From the NCBI RefSeq assembly GCF_014645795.1, contig NZ_BMMK01000001.1, positions 46,337 to 110,336 of the forward strand: a stretch of 64,000 nt of DNA, written 5' to 3'. The stretch comes from Longimycelium tulufanense. Its GTDB lineage: Bacteria; Actinomycetota; Actinomycetes; Mycobacteriales; Pseudonocardiaceae. The notes below the pieces were generated by a model, which saw only the letters and a list, made by a program, of their open reading frames with translations, ran no database searches and was not told the DNA's origin. Below are positions 52,945 to 61,959 of this stretch, piece by piece. Both the position numbers and the translations under genes were made by a program. Position 1 is the first letter of the stretch. Every line of letters starts with the position of its first letter.

Positions 52945-54609
52945 ATGGACAGGAACATCCCGGAGCGGCGTGAGCCGGACCAGCAGTGGTGGCGTGACGC
53001 CGTGATCTACCAGGTCTACATCCGCTCCTTCGCCGACGGGAACGGCGACGGAGTGGGTGATGTCAACGGCATCCGGGGTCGCCTCGACTACCTCGCCGAT
53101 CTCGGCGTCGACGCGTTGTGGATCAACCCCTGGTATCTCTCCCCGATGGTCGACGGTGGCTACGACGTTGCTGACTTCCGCCGGCTCGACCCGTTGTTCG
53201 GCACGGTGGCCGACGCGGTCGCGCTCTTCCAGGAAGCGCACCGCCGCGGCCTCCGCGTCATCGTCGACCTGGTTCCCAATCACACCAGCGACCAGCACGA
53301 GTGGTTCCGGGCTGCGCTACGGGCGGACCCGGGCAGCCGCGAGCGCGCCCGCTACCACTTCCGCGACGGCCGTGGAACGAATGGGGAACTGCCGCCGAAC
53401 AACTGGCGCAGTATCTTCAACGGTCCCGCCTGGACGCGGATGCCGGACGGACAGTGGTACCTCCACCTGTTCACGCCCGAGCAGCCGGATCTCAACTGGG
53501 ACAACGCCGAGGTGCGCGAGGAGTTCGACGACGTGCTGCGGTTCTGGCTCGACCGTGGGGTTGACGGCTTCCGCGTCGATGTCGCGCACGGCTTGGTCAA
53601 GGACCCGGGTTATCCGGACGAGGTCGAGGAACTGACTCCGGGCCTTTTCACCCACGCCGAGGGGATGGATCACCCGTTCCTGGACCGTGAGGAGGTCCAC
53701 GAGATCTACCGCCGCTGGCGCAAGGTCCTGGACTACTACCCGGGTGAGCGGATCGCCGTGGCCGAGGCGTGGGTGTTCCCACCGGAACGGCTCGCCCGCT
53801 ACGTGCGCCCGGACGAGCTGCACCAGGCGTTCAACTTTGACTTCCTGCAACGCCCGTGGAGCGCCACCGAGCTCCGTGCCGGGATCGACAACGCGATTGC
53901 GGCCACCGCCTCGGTCGGCGCCTCGCCAACGTGGGTGTTGTCCAACCACGATGTGGTGCGCGTGGTCAGCCGGCTCGGCCTACCCGCTGATACCGACACC
54001 AAGGAATGGTTGCTGAGCGACGGCACCATGCCCCGGGCCGATCTCGAGCGGGGACTGCGGCGTGCGCGTGCCGCCGCGCTCCTCACCCTGGCGCTGCCCG
54101 GCTCGGCATACCTCTACCAGGGCGAGGAGCTGGGCCTGCCGGAAGTGGCCGACCTGCCGGAGAACGTGCTGCAGGACCCGATCCACCGACGTAGCGGCGG
54201 CACCGAGAAGGGCCGGGACGGTTGTCGGGTGCCGATGCCGTGGAGCGCGGAGGAACCGAACTTCGGATTCGGTCCCGGTGGGGAGCCATGGCTGCCGCAA
54301 CCCTCGGAGTGGGCAATGCTGTCGGTGACCGAGCAACGTCAGGATCCGGAATCGACATTGCTGCTGCACCAATCGGCGCTACGGCTGCGTCGGTCGTTGC
54401 CGGTAAGTGGGGAGCTGAGGTGGAACGAGGACGCTCCGGCAGGCGTGCTCGACTTCTGGCGTGGCAGCGCGTTGCGTTGCTTGGTCAACCTGGGCACGGA
54501 ACCGGGCGAGCTGCCCGAGCACGACCGGCTGCTGCTGGCAAGTGGCCCGCTGCCGCGGGAAGGCGGGCGAACAATTCTGCCCGTCGACACGGCGGTCTGG
54601 TTGCGGTGA
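52945..54609 (+). CDS. GH13 alpha-glucosidase
   Basis: 554 residues; AAGGAGG lies 4 bases before ATG 52945. Alpha-amylase-superfamily exo-acting enzyme: YQVYIRSFADGNGDGVGDV, then VPNHTSDQHEWF, catalytic nucleophile Asp212 (GFRVDVAHG), acid/base Glu274 (AVAEAWVF) and transition-state Asp336 (LSNHDVVR). The sequence PGSAYLYQGEELGLPEV follows. This pattern fits oligo-1,6/alpha-1,4-glucosidases that act on maltose or isomaltose in the cytoplasm. No transporter accompanies it. Regulated probably by a LacI-type repressor through the upstream dyad. Confidence 0.94.
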   Translation: MDRNIPERREPDQQWWRDAVIYQVYIRSFADGNGDGVGDVNGIRGRLDYLADLGVDALWINPWYLSPMVDGGYDVADFRRLDPLFGTVADAVALFQEAHRRGLRVIVDLVPNHTSDQHEWFRAALRADPGSRERARYHFRDGRGTNGELPPNNWRSIFNGPAWTRMPDGQWYLHLFTPEQPDLNWDNAEVREEFDDVLRFWLDRGVDGFRVDVAHGLVKDPGYPDEVEELTPGLFTHAEGMDHPFLDREEVHEIYRRWRKVLDYYPGERIAVAEAWVFPPERLARYVRPDELHQAFNFDFLQRPWSATELRAGIDNAIAATASVGASPTWVLSNHDVVRVVSRLGLPADTDTKEWLLSDGTMPRADLERGLRRARAAALLTLALPGSAYLYQGEELGLPEVADLPENVLQDPIHRRSGGTEKGRDGCRVPMPWSAEEPNFGFGPGGEPWLPQPSEWAMLSVTEQRQDPESTLLLHQSALRLRRSLPVSGELRWNEDAPAGVLDFWRGSALRCLVNLGTEPGELPEHDRLLLASGPLPREGGRTILPVDTAVWLR

Positions 54610-54677
54610 GGTGATGTCCGGAAGCGGCCACCCGGGTGATTCAGGCTCCCGGGAACCAACCAGCATGCCTTAACGTC

Positions 54678-54728
54678 CGACTGCTGTCGGTACCACGGCA
54701 TATGATGTTGGTACACCGACAGCAGTCG
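54678..54728. promoter_or_regulatory. 51-bp inverted repeat with an embedded -10 element
   Basis: CGACTGCTGTCGGT (54678-54691) and its complement (54715-54728) form 14-bp arms. Each arm is itself a small dyad (CGAC-N4-GTCG), so it reads as two operator copies with centres about 39 bp apart. Inner GTACCA/TGGTAC adds symmetry. TATGAT at 54701-54706, a near-perfect -10 element, lies between them. Either a regulated promoter for the 29-residue frame downstream or, less likely, a terminator for the GH13 gene. Confidence 0.55.
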
Positions 54729-54761
54729 AGTGAGAGAAGGGTCGAGTGGAAGGAACCTGTC

Positions 54762-54851
54762 ATGAACGAGGTGCCCTTGCCTCGCGGCGACAGGCGGTTC
54801 CAGATCTCGCAGCGCGGCGTCTTCGTGTGTGGCGGAGGGTCAACGGCCTGA
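54762..54851 (+). CDS. 29-residue peptide behind a regulated-looking promoter
   Basis: A very short frame, MNEVPLPRGDRRFQISQRGV then FVCGGGSTA. GGAAGGAA lies 6 bases before ATG 54762, and the frame is about 50 bases downstream of the TATGAT element. It has one Cys, three glycines in a row, and basic charge in the middle. I do not recognise a family. It could be a small regulatory peptide, a RiPP precursor without nearby enzymes, or the start of a truncated gene. Existence is supported only by its signals. Confidence 0.35.
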   Translation: MNEVPLPRGDRRFQISQRGVFVCGGGSTA

Positions 54852-54988
54852 AAGGCCGGCCGCTCCAACTACGCGGGGAAGCCGCGAGGGAGTGGAACTG
54901 CCCGCCGACCGGATCGGCCCCGGGGGAGAACTGATCCGGTCCGACACACGAAAAGCGCCCGTTGAGCCCAAGACCGTTCAACGGCATC

Positions 54989-55021
54989 ACGCCTCCTCGC
55001 ACGGGATGTGCGAGGAGGCGT
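54989..55021. terminator. perfect hairpin terminator
   Basis: 14-bp stem (CGCCTCCTCGCAC plus one flanking A:T pair) with 5-base loop at 54989-55021. It lies inside the remaining open frame of the decayed minus-strand gene 55021-55266, and would end either that transcript or the small plus-strand transcript. Confidence 0.7.
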
Positions 55022-55266
55022 TGCTCATTGACAGCCGCCGTGACCGTCTTCGGCGGGTGGGTGACCAGGCTTGTGCCGCAGGAAGGCGCCGCAGTTTGGC
55101 TCGACGGTACCCGGAACCGCAGGTTGGAACGATGGTTCTCGATCCGGCCCTGAAAGTTTTCCGCTTCCTCCTGGATCGCGGCGGCGACCTCGAAAACGTT
55201 TTCCTTGTCAACTAAAAGTCTTGGTTGACTCGATATATGATCGTCCGGAGACTGCGACGGCGGCAT
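55021..55266 (-). pseudogene. truncated ESX/PE-like small protein gene
   Basis: The frame starts at ATG 55266 with AGGGGG 6 bases upstream. Its first 50 residues, MPPSQSPDDHISSQPRLLVD then KENVFEVAAAIQEEAENFQG, resemble small ESX-secretion-type (PE/WXG-like) helical proteins of Pseudonocardiaceae. A more degraded region 'SCGTSLVTHPPKTVTAAVNE' recalls the conserved middle of that family. The expected C-terminal helix is missing: a perfect hairpin occurs where the gene should continue, and the remaining open frame (to 54760) reads as Arg-rich non-protein-like sequence. I interpret it as a 3'-truncated gene capped by a terminator. Confidence 0.45.
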
Positions 55267-55412
55267 CACGCACCCCCTGGCCGTTGCTGGAATACGACGC
55301 CAGCACGCCGGACGTTGGTGGAAGGTTCGTGTCCGTGCCACCGGTGCCACAGCACAACCGACCAGGGGAGCAAGATCGCCTCTTCGTATTACTCCGTTCG
55401 TTGACAAGCCGC

Positions 55413-57191
55413 TCAGGGAATGACGTCGAACGCGTTGGGCAGCCCCAGCCGGTAGCTGATCCGGTCCTGCACCTTGAAGGGCTCGAACTCCGGGGGCTGG
55501 TAGAGCGTGCGGATCGTGCAGCGTGGTGCGTTCGAGCCCGCACGGTCCAACAGGGCGTTCACCGCCTCCCGCGCCGCCTCATTCGCCCCCTCCATCGTGG
55601 CCAGGTCCATATCGTTGCGGACGTAGTCGGCTGCGAGGAAGAAGTTCGGGATGCGGGTCCTCGCAGTTGGCCGGTTGTCCCATGTGCCTACGGGGTGGAT
55701 CAGCAACGGCTCCTCGTTGCGTACGTGCGGTCTGCCGGCGTCGACGAGCGTCGGCGCGACGGACCACGAGTGCAGGAGGTCGTCGGGAAGGACCTCCTCA
55801 CCGGTGTCCTCCAGGCTGTCCTTGATCTGTGCCCATGCCTCGCGTGCGACCTCCTCGCGGGTGCACTGCTTGGCCGTCTTTCCGAAGAGCATCCCTTCCT
55901 TCTCCCACTCCGAGAGCACGACGGACAGACAGTCGTGGACGGTGCCATCGCCGTATTCACGGGCGAAGTCCCGTCCCGGCCAGAACTGTGCCTGGCTGAT
56001 GGAGGTCACCGACCAAGGAGACTCGACGTAGTCGATGTGGCCCGGGTTCAGGGGAGTGCGACGTCGTAGGAAGAACTGGACCCCGATCATCCAGTCCGTC
56101 TTCAGCTTCCGTGCGCGGGCGAGCTGCGGATCCGCGGCAATGATGTCCCTGTTCCACAGTGGAATCGCACGCTCGATCGGGACCGCGCAGATGAACCACT
56201 CGGCATCGAGCTGTCTCAGGTTTCCCTTGGGATCCCGGATCCCTGCGGACGTGACGCGCCTTCCGTCGTAGGCAAGACCTTCAACCGTCCAGCCGATCTT
56301 GAACTCGACACCCAGACTCGTGAGATGCTGGACCCAGGGGTCGATCCAAGCTTCGTTGGTCGGCGCGTCGAGGATGCGGTCCACTGGACCGTCGTTTCCG
56401 CGACCCAATGCGTTGTACAGGAACGCTTCGACGATGCGTCCGATGGTGTTGGTGCTGGCGTGCTCAGCCTTCGTGGCCACGATGTTCCTCGTGATGCCCA
56501 CCGCCAGCAGCGCGCGGAAGTCGTCGGACCAGCGATCGGCGCGGACGAAGTCCCACCACGCAACCTGCTCCCACTGGCCGAAGCGACGCTCGTCGCAGCT
56601 CGTCAGGTAGACGAGTACGCGGTTGGCGAAGAACAGTGCCTCGTGTGGCGGGAGATTGCACACAGTCTCCAAGTACGCCTGCAACGCCTTCCGGAGACCA
56701 TCGGGATCGAACGCAGGGATATCCAGCTTGGTTGGGATCGGGAGATCGGCCCTGCCGTGGCGGCGTGCGAACAGGACTTGGCTGACTGCGACGAGGTTGT
56801 CGTGGACACCGTTCGAATTGCCCGGGAAGGGGATCTTGCGCATGGTGTCAGGAAGGTTTTTGTAGAACCCGGGGAAGAACCGGAAGCCGTGTTCGCCGGG
56901 AAGGTCCGCTCGGCCTTCGCGTCCCGTGCCGGGGACCGGGATGCTGCGCGCCTTGCCGCCCAACGCGTTCCGTTCGTAGACCGTGACGTCAAAGCCTCTC
57001 TCGGCTAACTCGTGTGCCGCGGACAGGCCCGCGACCCCGCCTCCGAGCACCGCTACCGATCGTCCGGTGCGGGGGAGTGGGGTGGCGTTGGCGACGCCTC
57101 CTCCCGAGAGCCCGAGGCCGGCTGCTCCCGCAGCGGCCGTGGCGAGGAGGAACTGTCTGCGGGGTAAGCCGTGGGACGGGTCGTTCTCCAT
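55413..57191 (-). CDS. Tat-exported FAD-dependent oxidoreductase (phytoene desaturase/HpnE-like)
   Basis: 592 residues. Twin-arginine signal LPRRQFLLATAAAGAAGLGL at the N-terminus, so it is probably exported with FAD bound. The dinucleotide motif is SVAVLGGGVAGLSAAHELAE followed by FDVTVYERNALGGKARS, typical of the amine-oxidase/phytoene-desaturase group. The C-terminal LAADYVRNDMDLATMEGANE is the matching FAD-closing motif. The long middle section with HGFRFFPGFYKNLPDTMRKI resembles hydroxysqualene dehydroxylase-like (HpnE) and related proteins. The substrate is unknown, but isoprenoid or carotenoid oxidation is suggested by family. Single gene. Confidence 0.85.
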   Translation of the reverse strand: MENDPSHGLPRRQFLLATAAAGAAGLGLSGGGVANATPLPRTGRSVAVLGGGVAGLSAAHELAERGFDVTVYERNALGGKARSIPVPGTGREGRADLPGEHGFRFFPGFYKNLPDTMRKIPFPGNSNGVHDNLVAVSQVLFARRHGRADLPIPTKLDIPAFDPDGLRKALQAYLETVCNLPPHEALFFANRVLVYLTSCDERRFGQWEQVAWWDFVRADRWSDDFRALLAVGITRNIVATKAEHASTNTIGRIVEAFLYNALGRGNDGPVDRILDAPTNEAWIDPWVQHLTSLGVEFKIGWTVEGLAYDGRRVTSAGIRDPKGNLRQLDAEWFICAVPIERAIPLWNRDIIAADPQLARARKLKTDWMIGVQFFLRRRTPLNPGHIDYVESPWSVTSISQAQFWPGRDFAREYGDGTVHDCLSVVLSEWEKEGMLFGKTAKQCTREEVAREAWAQIKDSLEDTGEEVLPDDLLHSWSVAPTLVDAGRPHVRNEEPLLIHPVGTWDNRPTARTRIPNFFLAADYVRNDMDLATMEGANEAAREAVNALLDRAGSNAPRCTIRTLYQPPEFEPFKVQDRISYRLGLPNAFDVIP

Positions 57192-57471
57192 CGGGCACCT
57201 CCGGGAGCGCGAGCCTGGTCAAGGGCTGCCGTGCACCTCAACTTCCCGCCGTGATCGACTCCGCGAAAGACGCGAGTGGATGATCCGCAGACCGCTGATT
57301 GGCCGCCGCCGTGCTGCTCTCCGTGCAGTCACCGGAGCCGTAAGTGATCACCGCTGGTCATCTGTGTCGCAAGCAGCCCTGTGCCGCGCTTGCCTCGTCC
57401 CGTGACCTAGGGATTTCGTCCCTGCGGCTCACGTTGGGTATGCTTCTGGCCGCTGCGGGCACGGCCCGCTG

Positions 57472-57556
57472 GTCCGGGTGGCGGAATGGCAGACGCGCTA
57501 GCTTGAGGTGCTAGTCCCCGATCAAGGGGGTGGGGGTTCAAGTCCCCCCTCGGACA
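57472..57556 (+). tRNA. tRNA-Leu (GAG anticodon)
   Basis: 85 bases with acceptor stem GTCCGGG/CTCGGAC (one G-U pair), D-loop, anticodon loop CTTGAGG giving anticodon GAG, a long variable arm of the class II Leu type, and T-loop GTTCAAGTC. The 3' CCA is not encoded. Followed by a hairpin at 57564-57579. Confidence 0.95.
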
Positions 57557-57563
57557 CCCGAAC

Positions 57564-57579
57564 GTCGCATCCGTGCGAC
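57564..57579 (+). terminator. terminator of tRNA-Leu
   Basis: GTCGCA-TCCG-TGCGAC, 6-bp perfect stem with 4-base loop, 8 bases past the tRNA end. Confidence 0.6.
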
Positions 57580-57760
57580 ATTCCACGTGTCCGTGGTCAA
57601 GTGTGCCTGGCCACGGGCTTGTCGCATCCATCCCCGTTGTGTGTGTCTTCTCGCGGGGGTGGTGCTGGTGACCACCTCGGCAATTCGCCCGGTCGTTCCC
57701 CCGCCTACCGTGGGCGCGCGGGGCGGCCGTGCCGATGCCGCCGCTGCGACTTCCCACCGA

Positions 57761-57940
57761 GCGCTCCCACTTCCCGCTGTGCCCGCCCCTCGGGCGGTCC
57801 CACTGGTCTACGGCCTGTCCGTGGTGGACCACCGGGACCGGATTGCTGACCAGGCGGTGTTGCGGGCCTTGGGCGGTCGCAGAGCGGGCGGGGACGCGCC
57901 TGATCCACCGCGCCCGCCCTCTCCGCGAATTCCTCTATGA
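57761..57940 (+). pseudogene. fragment of an AbrB/MazE-type antitoxin-like regulator
   Basis: On the plus strand the frame reads ALPLPAVPAPRAVPLVYGLS then VVDHRDRIADQAVLRALG. This matches, as I recall it, the N-terminal part of small actinobacterial AbrB-type DNA-binding proteins ('YGLS.VD..GRIADR.V..ALGW'). After 'ALG' the similarity stops: the expected beta-strand DNA-binding residues are lost and the sequence shifts frame. No clear start is in place. It is therefore a decayed copy next to tRNA-Leu, a typical site for integration-linked debris. The remaining 176 bases to the acyl-CoA synthetase gene show nothing else. Confidence 0.4.
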
Positions 57941-58116
57941 TCGGGCCGGCTTTCCGGTCGCCTGCCCACTCGGCAATGGCCGGTCGACCGCATGTAGACC
58001 GCGAGCCAAGCCAGGATCCGTACTCATGCACGACACCACCCGTGGCGCCAGCCGATCTCCACCGTTGGATCGTGCTTCTTGGACCACCTGGTGGGCTGAC
58101 GGGCCTGGAGATCTAC

Positions 58117-59772
58117 TCAGGCGTGCTTGACGTCGGCGGCGTCGTGGAGGCCGAGAATGTCGATGGCCTGTCGACGCATCTCGACCTTGCGGATCTTGCC
58201 GGTGACCGTCATGGGGAAGTCGTCCACGACGTGCACGTAGCGGGGGATCTTGTAGTGGGCGAGCTTGCCGAGGCAGAACTCGCGAAGGCTGTCAGAGGTA
58301 AGCGGCTCGGCGTCGGGCCGTAGCCGGACCCAGGCCATCAGCTCCTCACCGTAACGGGCGTCGGGGACACCGATCACCTGGGCGTCGAGGATGTCGGGGT
58401 GCGTGTAGAGGAATTCCTCGATCTCCCGGGGATAGATGTTCTCGCCGCCGCGGATGACCATGTCCTTGATACGACCGGTGATGTTGATGTAGCCCTCGTC
58501 GTCCATGACGGCGAGGTCGCCGGTATGCATCCAGCGCGCCGAGTCGATGGCTTCGGCGGTCCTGTCCGGCTGCTCCCAGTACCCGAGCATCACCGAGTAG
58601 CCACGGGTGCACAGTTCACCGGGAGTACCCCGCGGCACGGTCAACCCGGTTTCGGGGTCGACGATCTTGACTTCCAGGTGCGGGCCGACCCGGCCGACGG
58701 TGGAGACCCGGAGCTCGATGGTGTCGTCGGCCTGGGTCTGGGTGGAGACGGGAGAGGTTTCCGTCATGCCGTAGCAGATGGACACCTCCCGCATCCCCAT
58801 GCGCTCGATGACCTGTTTCATCACCTCGATTGGGCAAGGCGAGCCGGCCATGATCCCGGTGCGCAGGCTGGAGGTGTCGTAGGTGTCGAAGGACGGGTGG
58901 TTGAGCTCGGCGATGAACATCGTTGGCACGCCGTAAAGGGAGGTACACCGCTCCTCGTCCACTGTGGCCAGTGTTGCCTTGGGATCGAAGGACGGCGCCG
59001 GAATGACCACGCACGCGCCGTGCGACGTCGCGGCAAGGTTTCCCATCACCATGCCGAAGCAGTGATAGAACGGCACCGGGATGCAGATCCGGTCGGCCTC
59101 GGTGTAGCCGCACAGCTCTCCGACGAAGAACCCGTTGTTCAGGATGTTGTGGTGCGACAACGTCGCACCTTTCGGGAAACCCGTAGTGCCCGAGGTGTAC
59201 TGGATGTTGATCGGGTCGTCGGCGGAGAGCGATGCCTGCGCCTCGTCCAAGGCCGACCGATCGGTCGCGCGGCCGCGCTCCACGAGTTCGGCCCATTCCG
59301 GTCGGCCCAGGAGCAACACGTCCCGCAGGCCCGCGCACCGTGGGCGGACCTCCTCGATCATCGCCGCGTAGTCGGAAGTCTTGAAGGACGGCGCGGCCAC
59401 CAGCACCGAGACGCCGGACTGGTTGAGCACGTACTCCAACTCGTGCACGCGATACGCGGGGTTGATGTTGACCAGAATCGCCCCGAGCTTCGCAGTCGCG
59501 TACTGGACGAACACCCACTCCGCGCAGTTGGGCGCCCAGATACCGACGCGATCGCCCTTTCTGACACCGAGTTCGAGCAACCCCAGTGCCACTGCGTCGA
59601 TGTCGGCGGCGAGCTCGCGGTAACGCCACCGCCGGCCGCTCGGCCGGTCCACCAGAGCGTCGTGGTCGGGGAACCGTGCTGCCGTGCGGTCGAGGTTACC
59701 GCCGATCGTGTCGCCGAACAGCGGCACATCGGATGTTCCGGACGCATACGACGGCAGGGCGCGGACGACCAT
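58117..59772 (-). CDS. acyl-CoA synthetase (AMP-binding, FadD-like)
   Basis: 551 residues. Adenylate-forming enzyme that activates fatty or related acids as CoA thioesters. P-loop-like [20 protein letters not shown], the motif [10 protein letters not shown], '[20 protein letters not shown]', and the C-terminal catalytic-lysine region '[13 protein letters not shown]'. Medium/long-chain acyl ligases such as FadD-type and AlkK-like proteins show this set. No signal peptide. Start ATG 59772, with AGGAG just upstream. The 16-bp palindrome 15 bases before it suggests TetR-type control; the regulator is not adjacent. Confidence 0.93.
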   Translation of the reverse strand: MVVRALPSYASGTSDVPLFGDTIGGNLDRTAARFPDHDALVDRPSGRRWRYRELAADIDAVALGLLELGVRKGDRVGIWAPNCAEWVFVQYATAKLGAILVNINPAYRVHELEYVLNQSGVSVLVAAPSFKTSDYAAMIEEVRPRCAGLRDVLLLGRPEWAELVERGRATDRSALDEAQASLSADDPINIQYTSGTTGFPKGATLSHHNILNNGFFVGELCGYTEADRICIPVPFYHCFGMVMGNLAATSHGACVVIPAPSFDPKATLATVDEERCTSLYGVPTMFIAELNHPSFDTYDTSSLRTGIMAGSPCPIEVMKQVIERMGMREVSICYGMTETSPVSTQTQADDTIELRVSTVGRVGPHLEVKIVDPETGLTVPRGTPGELCTRGYSVMLGYWEQPDRTAEAIDSARWMHTGDLAVMDDEGYINITGRIKDMVIRGGENIYPREIEEFLYTHPDILDAQVIGVPDARYGEELMAWVRLRPDAEPLTSDSLREFCLGKLAHYKIPRYVHVVDDFPMTVTGKIRKVEMRRQAIDILGLHDAADVKHA

Positions 59773-59786
59773 CGCTCCTCCGGGCA

Positions 59787-59802
59787 GTTAATGGACATTA
59801 AC
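59787..59802. promoter_or_regulatory. 16-bp palindrome before the acyl-CoA synthetase gene
   Basis: GTTAATG-GA-CATTAAC, a perfect dyad 14 bases before the start codon, in a region otherwise rich in GC. A further GTTAATGG copy lies near 59862 beside a repeated GTTCGGGT. Probably an operator for a fatty-acid regulator of the TetR family. Confidence 0.6.
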
Positions 59803-61296
59803 CGGTTCGGGTGACCGCGGAACGTACGGCCCGCACCGGTCGAGCGTCAACACCCGTTCGGGTTAATGGGCTGGTGTGTGCCGAGGTCAGGCGGCGGGTG
59901 CCCACGCGTTCGAGGAGGCAGTGCACGATGCGATCACGCAGAGACTTCGACTCGGTGCGCCGTCGATCCTTGACGTCGGTCCAGATCTCTGCGAACCCGT
60001 CCTTCAGATCAACGCATCAACGCCTACCTGATGCGTTGTATCCGCAAGAGATGCAAGCGGTTCCGGCCGTTCCACAGGGTCCCGCCTGCCGGCAACGCAT
60101 CATCAGCCAACATCGCGGGCTCTTCGCCCACTGGGCATCGACGCCCAACGCCTGGTGATCAGGACGGCACGAGCGGAGTGACGGAGGCCGTCACATTCCG
60201 TTCTGTGGGAGCCAGGAGGTGAGACAAGGAACGAGCACACTGGACTGGACGCAGTGCAGTGCGACAGCGAAATAGACGGCTCGGCGTCGGCGAGGCACGC
60301 AAAGAGGGAGAGCACCGCGGACACGCGCCACAAGCGCACTCCTCGACAGGGGCTACCGCAGCCAGCGCCAGTGACGTGTGTCCCGGGGTACGTAGGACGG
60401 CACTGACGCCCTACGTTGCGGTTCGGCGCGCAGCCCGCGACCGTGCGGATGCCGTCGGCGGCGAATGGGCGGTTGCCGGACCGGCCCCGGATCTTGACTG
60501 TCGCTTCCGCCCTCCGATCCGAATCCGCTAGGAACTACAGGTCAAATGATTGAGATGTATGGGTGATATTGTCTTGACCCGTTCGGTCCTTTTTCTCAGA
60601 AATTTTGATTACGCGGATGCGTTGAACAGTGGTTGGCCTGGTCGGCCCAGCAGGGTCCTGAACTGGTAAGACCGAGCTGTCCGGGTCGACGGGCAGCGTG
60701 CTGCGGGGCATCCGGTGTGTCGGGCGTCGATGTTGTGCGGCACTGTGGCCTGGGTTACCTTTGAAGAGTGAGGTTGACGAAGTCGTGATGTGGTGCGTTC
60801 ACGGACGACGCGCAGTGCTCACGCTCGTAGGGTCGAGAATCCCCGTTTCGGGAATAAGTGCGGACAACTGATCTTATGAGGTTTCTCCGTGAAGTTTGCC
60901 GTGTTCGGTGTAGGTGAGGACAAGTCCGGAGCGGGCGATGTCGCCGGTGCGGCAGGGGCGCGCGGTGATTCTGTGGAGCACGCACCAGGGTCGCGGGCCC
61001 ATCGCGTGTTCCCGGTGCGGGGCAGGCGGGCGAGCGGGGTGGCGTGGCAGCAGCTGTCGACATCGCGGACGCGGCCGTTGTGGGGCTTCCCGGCGGGGGT
61101 GTGGATGCCGACTCCAACGCATTGACGGCCTTTGTTGCGACCAGAGACCAGCTTGCCGAGAAAATGTCAGTAATGGTACTCGTGTCGCCCGTTCGGGAGA
61201 TGCTGGCAGTGTTTCCGCTGTTTAGTGAACGGCAGTAAGAAACGAGTTTTTGGGCCAATTTTTGCGTACCTTTTAGCGAAATACTCTGGGGGCTTC
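59803..61296. other. gene-poor AT-richer accessory stretch
   Basis: About 1.5 kb with no confident gene. CAACGCATCA pairs with TGATGCGTTG (60010-60019 with 60029-60038), a 10-bp hairpin. Between about 59870 and 60010 the minus strand reads DLKDGFAEIWTDVKDRRRTE then SKSLRDRIVHCLLERVG, with high GC3 but no start, possibly the remnant of a gene. A plus-strand 51-residue frame at 59876-60031 overlaps it. Near 60574 a TTGACC hexamer with no clear -10 is seen. A short frame at 61044-61238 is listed separately. Confidence 0.45.
61044..61238 (+). CDS. possible small hypothetical protein
   Basis: 64 residues (GTG 61044) with a plausible helix-rich sequence, DADSNALTAFVATRDQLAEK then MSVMVLVSPVREMLAVFPLF. 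It is not recognised, has no clear ribosome site, and codon use is mixed. It lies just before the orphan response regulator gene on the same strand. It may equally be non-coding. Confidence 0.25.
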   Translation: MAAAVDIADAAVVGLPGGGVDADSNALTAFVATRDQLAEKMSVMVLVSPVREMLAVFPLFSERQ

Positions 61297-61959
61297 GTGG
61301 TGCGTATTCTTGTCGTTGTCGAAGATGCTGGCACGGCGAATGACGTTGCGGGGAGCCTGCGACGGATCGGGCATGAGACGCAAGTCGTGAACAGCGGAGC
61401 GGAAGCGCTGAACCGCCATCAGCACGCCCACCTGGTGCTGCTCGACCTGAACCTGTCCGACCTGGACGGGATCGAGGTGTGCCGCGAGATCCGCGCCTCG
61501 AGCGACACCCCGATCATTGCCATCACCGACCGTGATACCGGCGTGGACGGGGTCCTGGTGCTGCAAGCCGGGGCGGACGACTGCGTCGTGCGGCCGTACG
61601 CCTTCCGGGAGCTCACTGCCCGCATCGAGGCCGTCGTGCGTCGAAGCCGGTTGGGAGGGGAAACGGCGCGGGCGATCAGCCGGGGGCCGCTGTACGTCGA
61701 CGCGAACACGCGCGAGGTGCGGTTGCATGACCAGCAGATCAGCCTCACCCGGAAGGAATTCGACTTCCTGCACCTGCTGGCCTCGCAGCCGGAGACGGTG
61801 TTCTCCCGCAGACAGATCATCGCGAAGGTGTGGGATGACGTAGTCCCGACGTCGAGCCGGACCATCGACACCCATGTCAGCAACTTGCGAAGCAAGCTCG
61901 GTGCGAGCAGGTGGATCGTCACGGTCAGAGGCGTGGGCTTCCGTCTCGGCGGAGTGTGA
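61297..61959 (+). CDS. orphan OmpR-type response regulator, atypical receiver
   Basis: 220 residues (GTG 61297; GTG 61300 equally possible; GGGGG four bases upstream of the first). The receiver has Asp50 in LVLLDLNLSDLDG, but the switch region reads DDCVVRPYAFRE, so the nearly invariant Lys (normally KP) is Arg. Effector: winged helix with LHDQQISLTRKEFDFLHLLA and TIDTHVSNLRSKLGASRWIV. No kinase gene is nearby. This class of Lys-lacking or orphan OmpR regulators often controls secondary metabolism (as in JadR1-type regulators). It is next to an IS701-like gene in an AT-richer region, so probably acquired. Confidence 0.88.
   Translation: MVRILVVVEDAGTANDVAGSLRRIGHETQVVNSGAEALNRHQHAHLVLLDLNLSDLDGIEVCREIRASSDTPIIAITDRDTGVDGVLVLQAGADDCVVRPYAFRELTARIEAVVRRSRLGGETARAISRGPLYVDANTREVRLHDQQISLTRKEFDFLHLLASQPETVFSRRQIIAKVWDDVVPTSSRTIDTHVSNLRSKLGASRWIVTVRGVGFRLGGV

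Noticed and set aside
54829..55215. Plus-strand 128-codon frame overlapping the decayed ESX-like gene
   Set aside because: Runs through the terminator hairpin and is opposite a frame with better start signals; no domain.
60874..61122. Minus-strand 82-codon frame ending ...RSGLVLTYTEHGKLHGETS
   Set aside because: End looks protein-like but no family is recognised and start lacks signals; left as unassigned.
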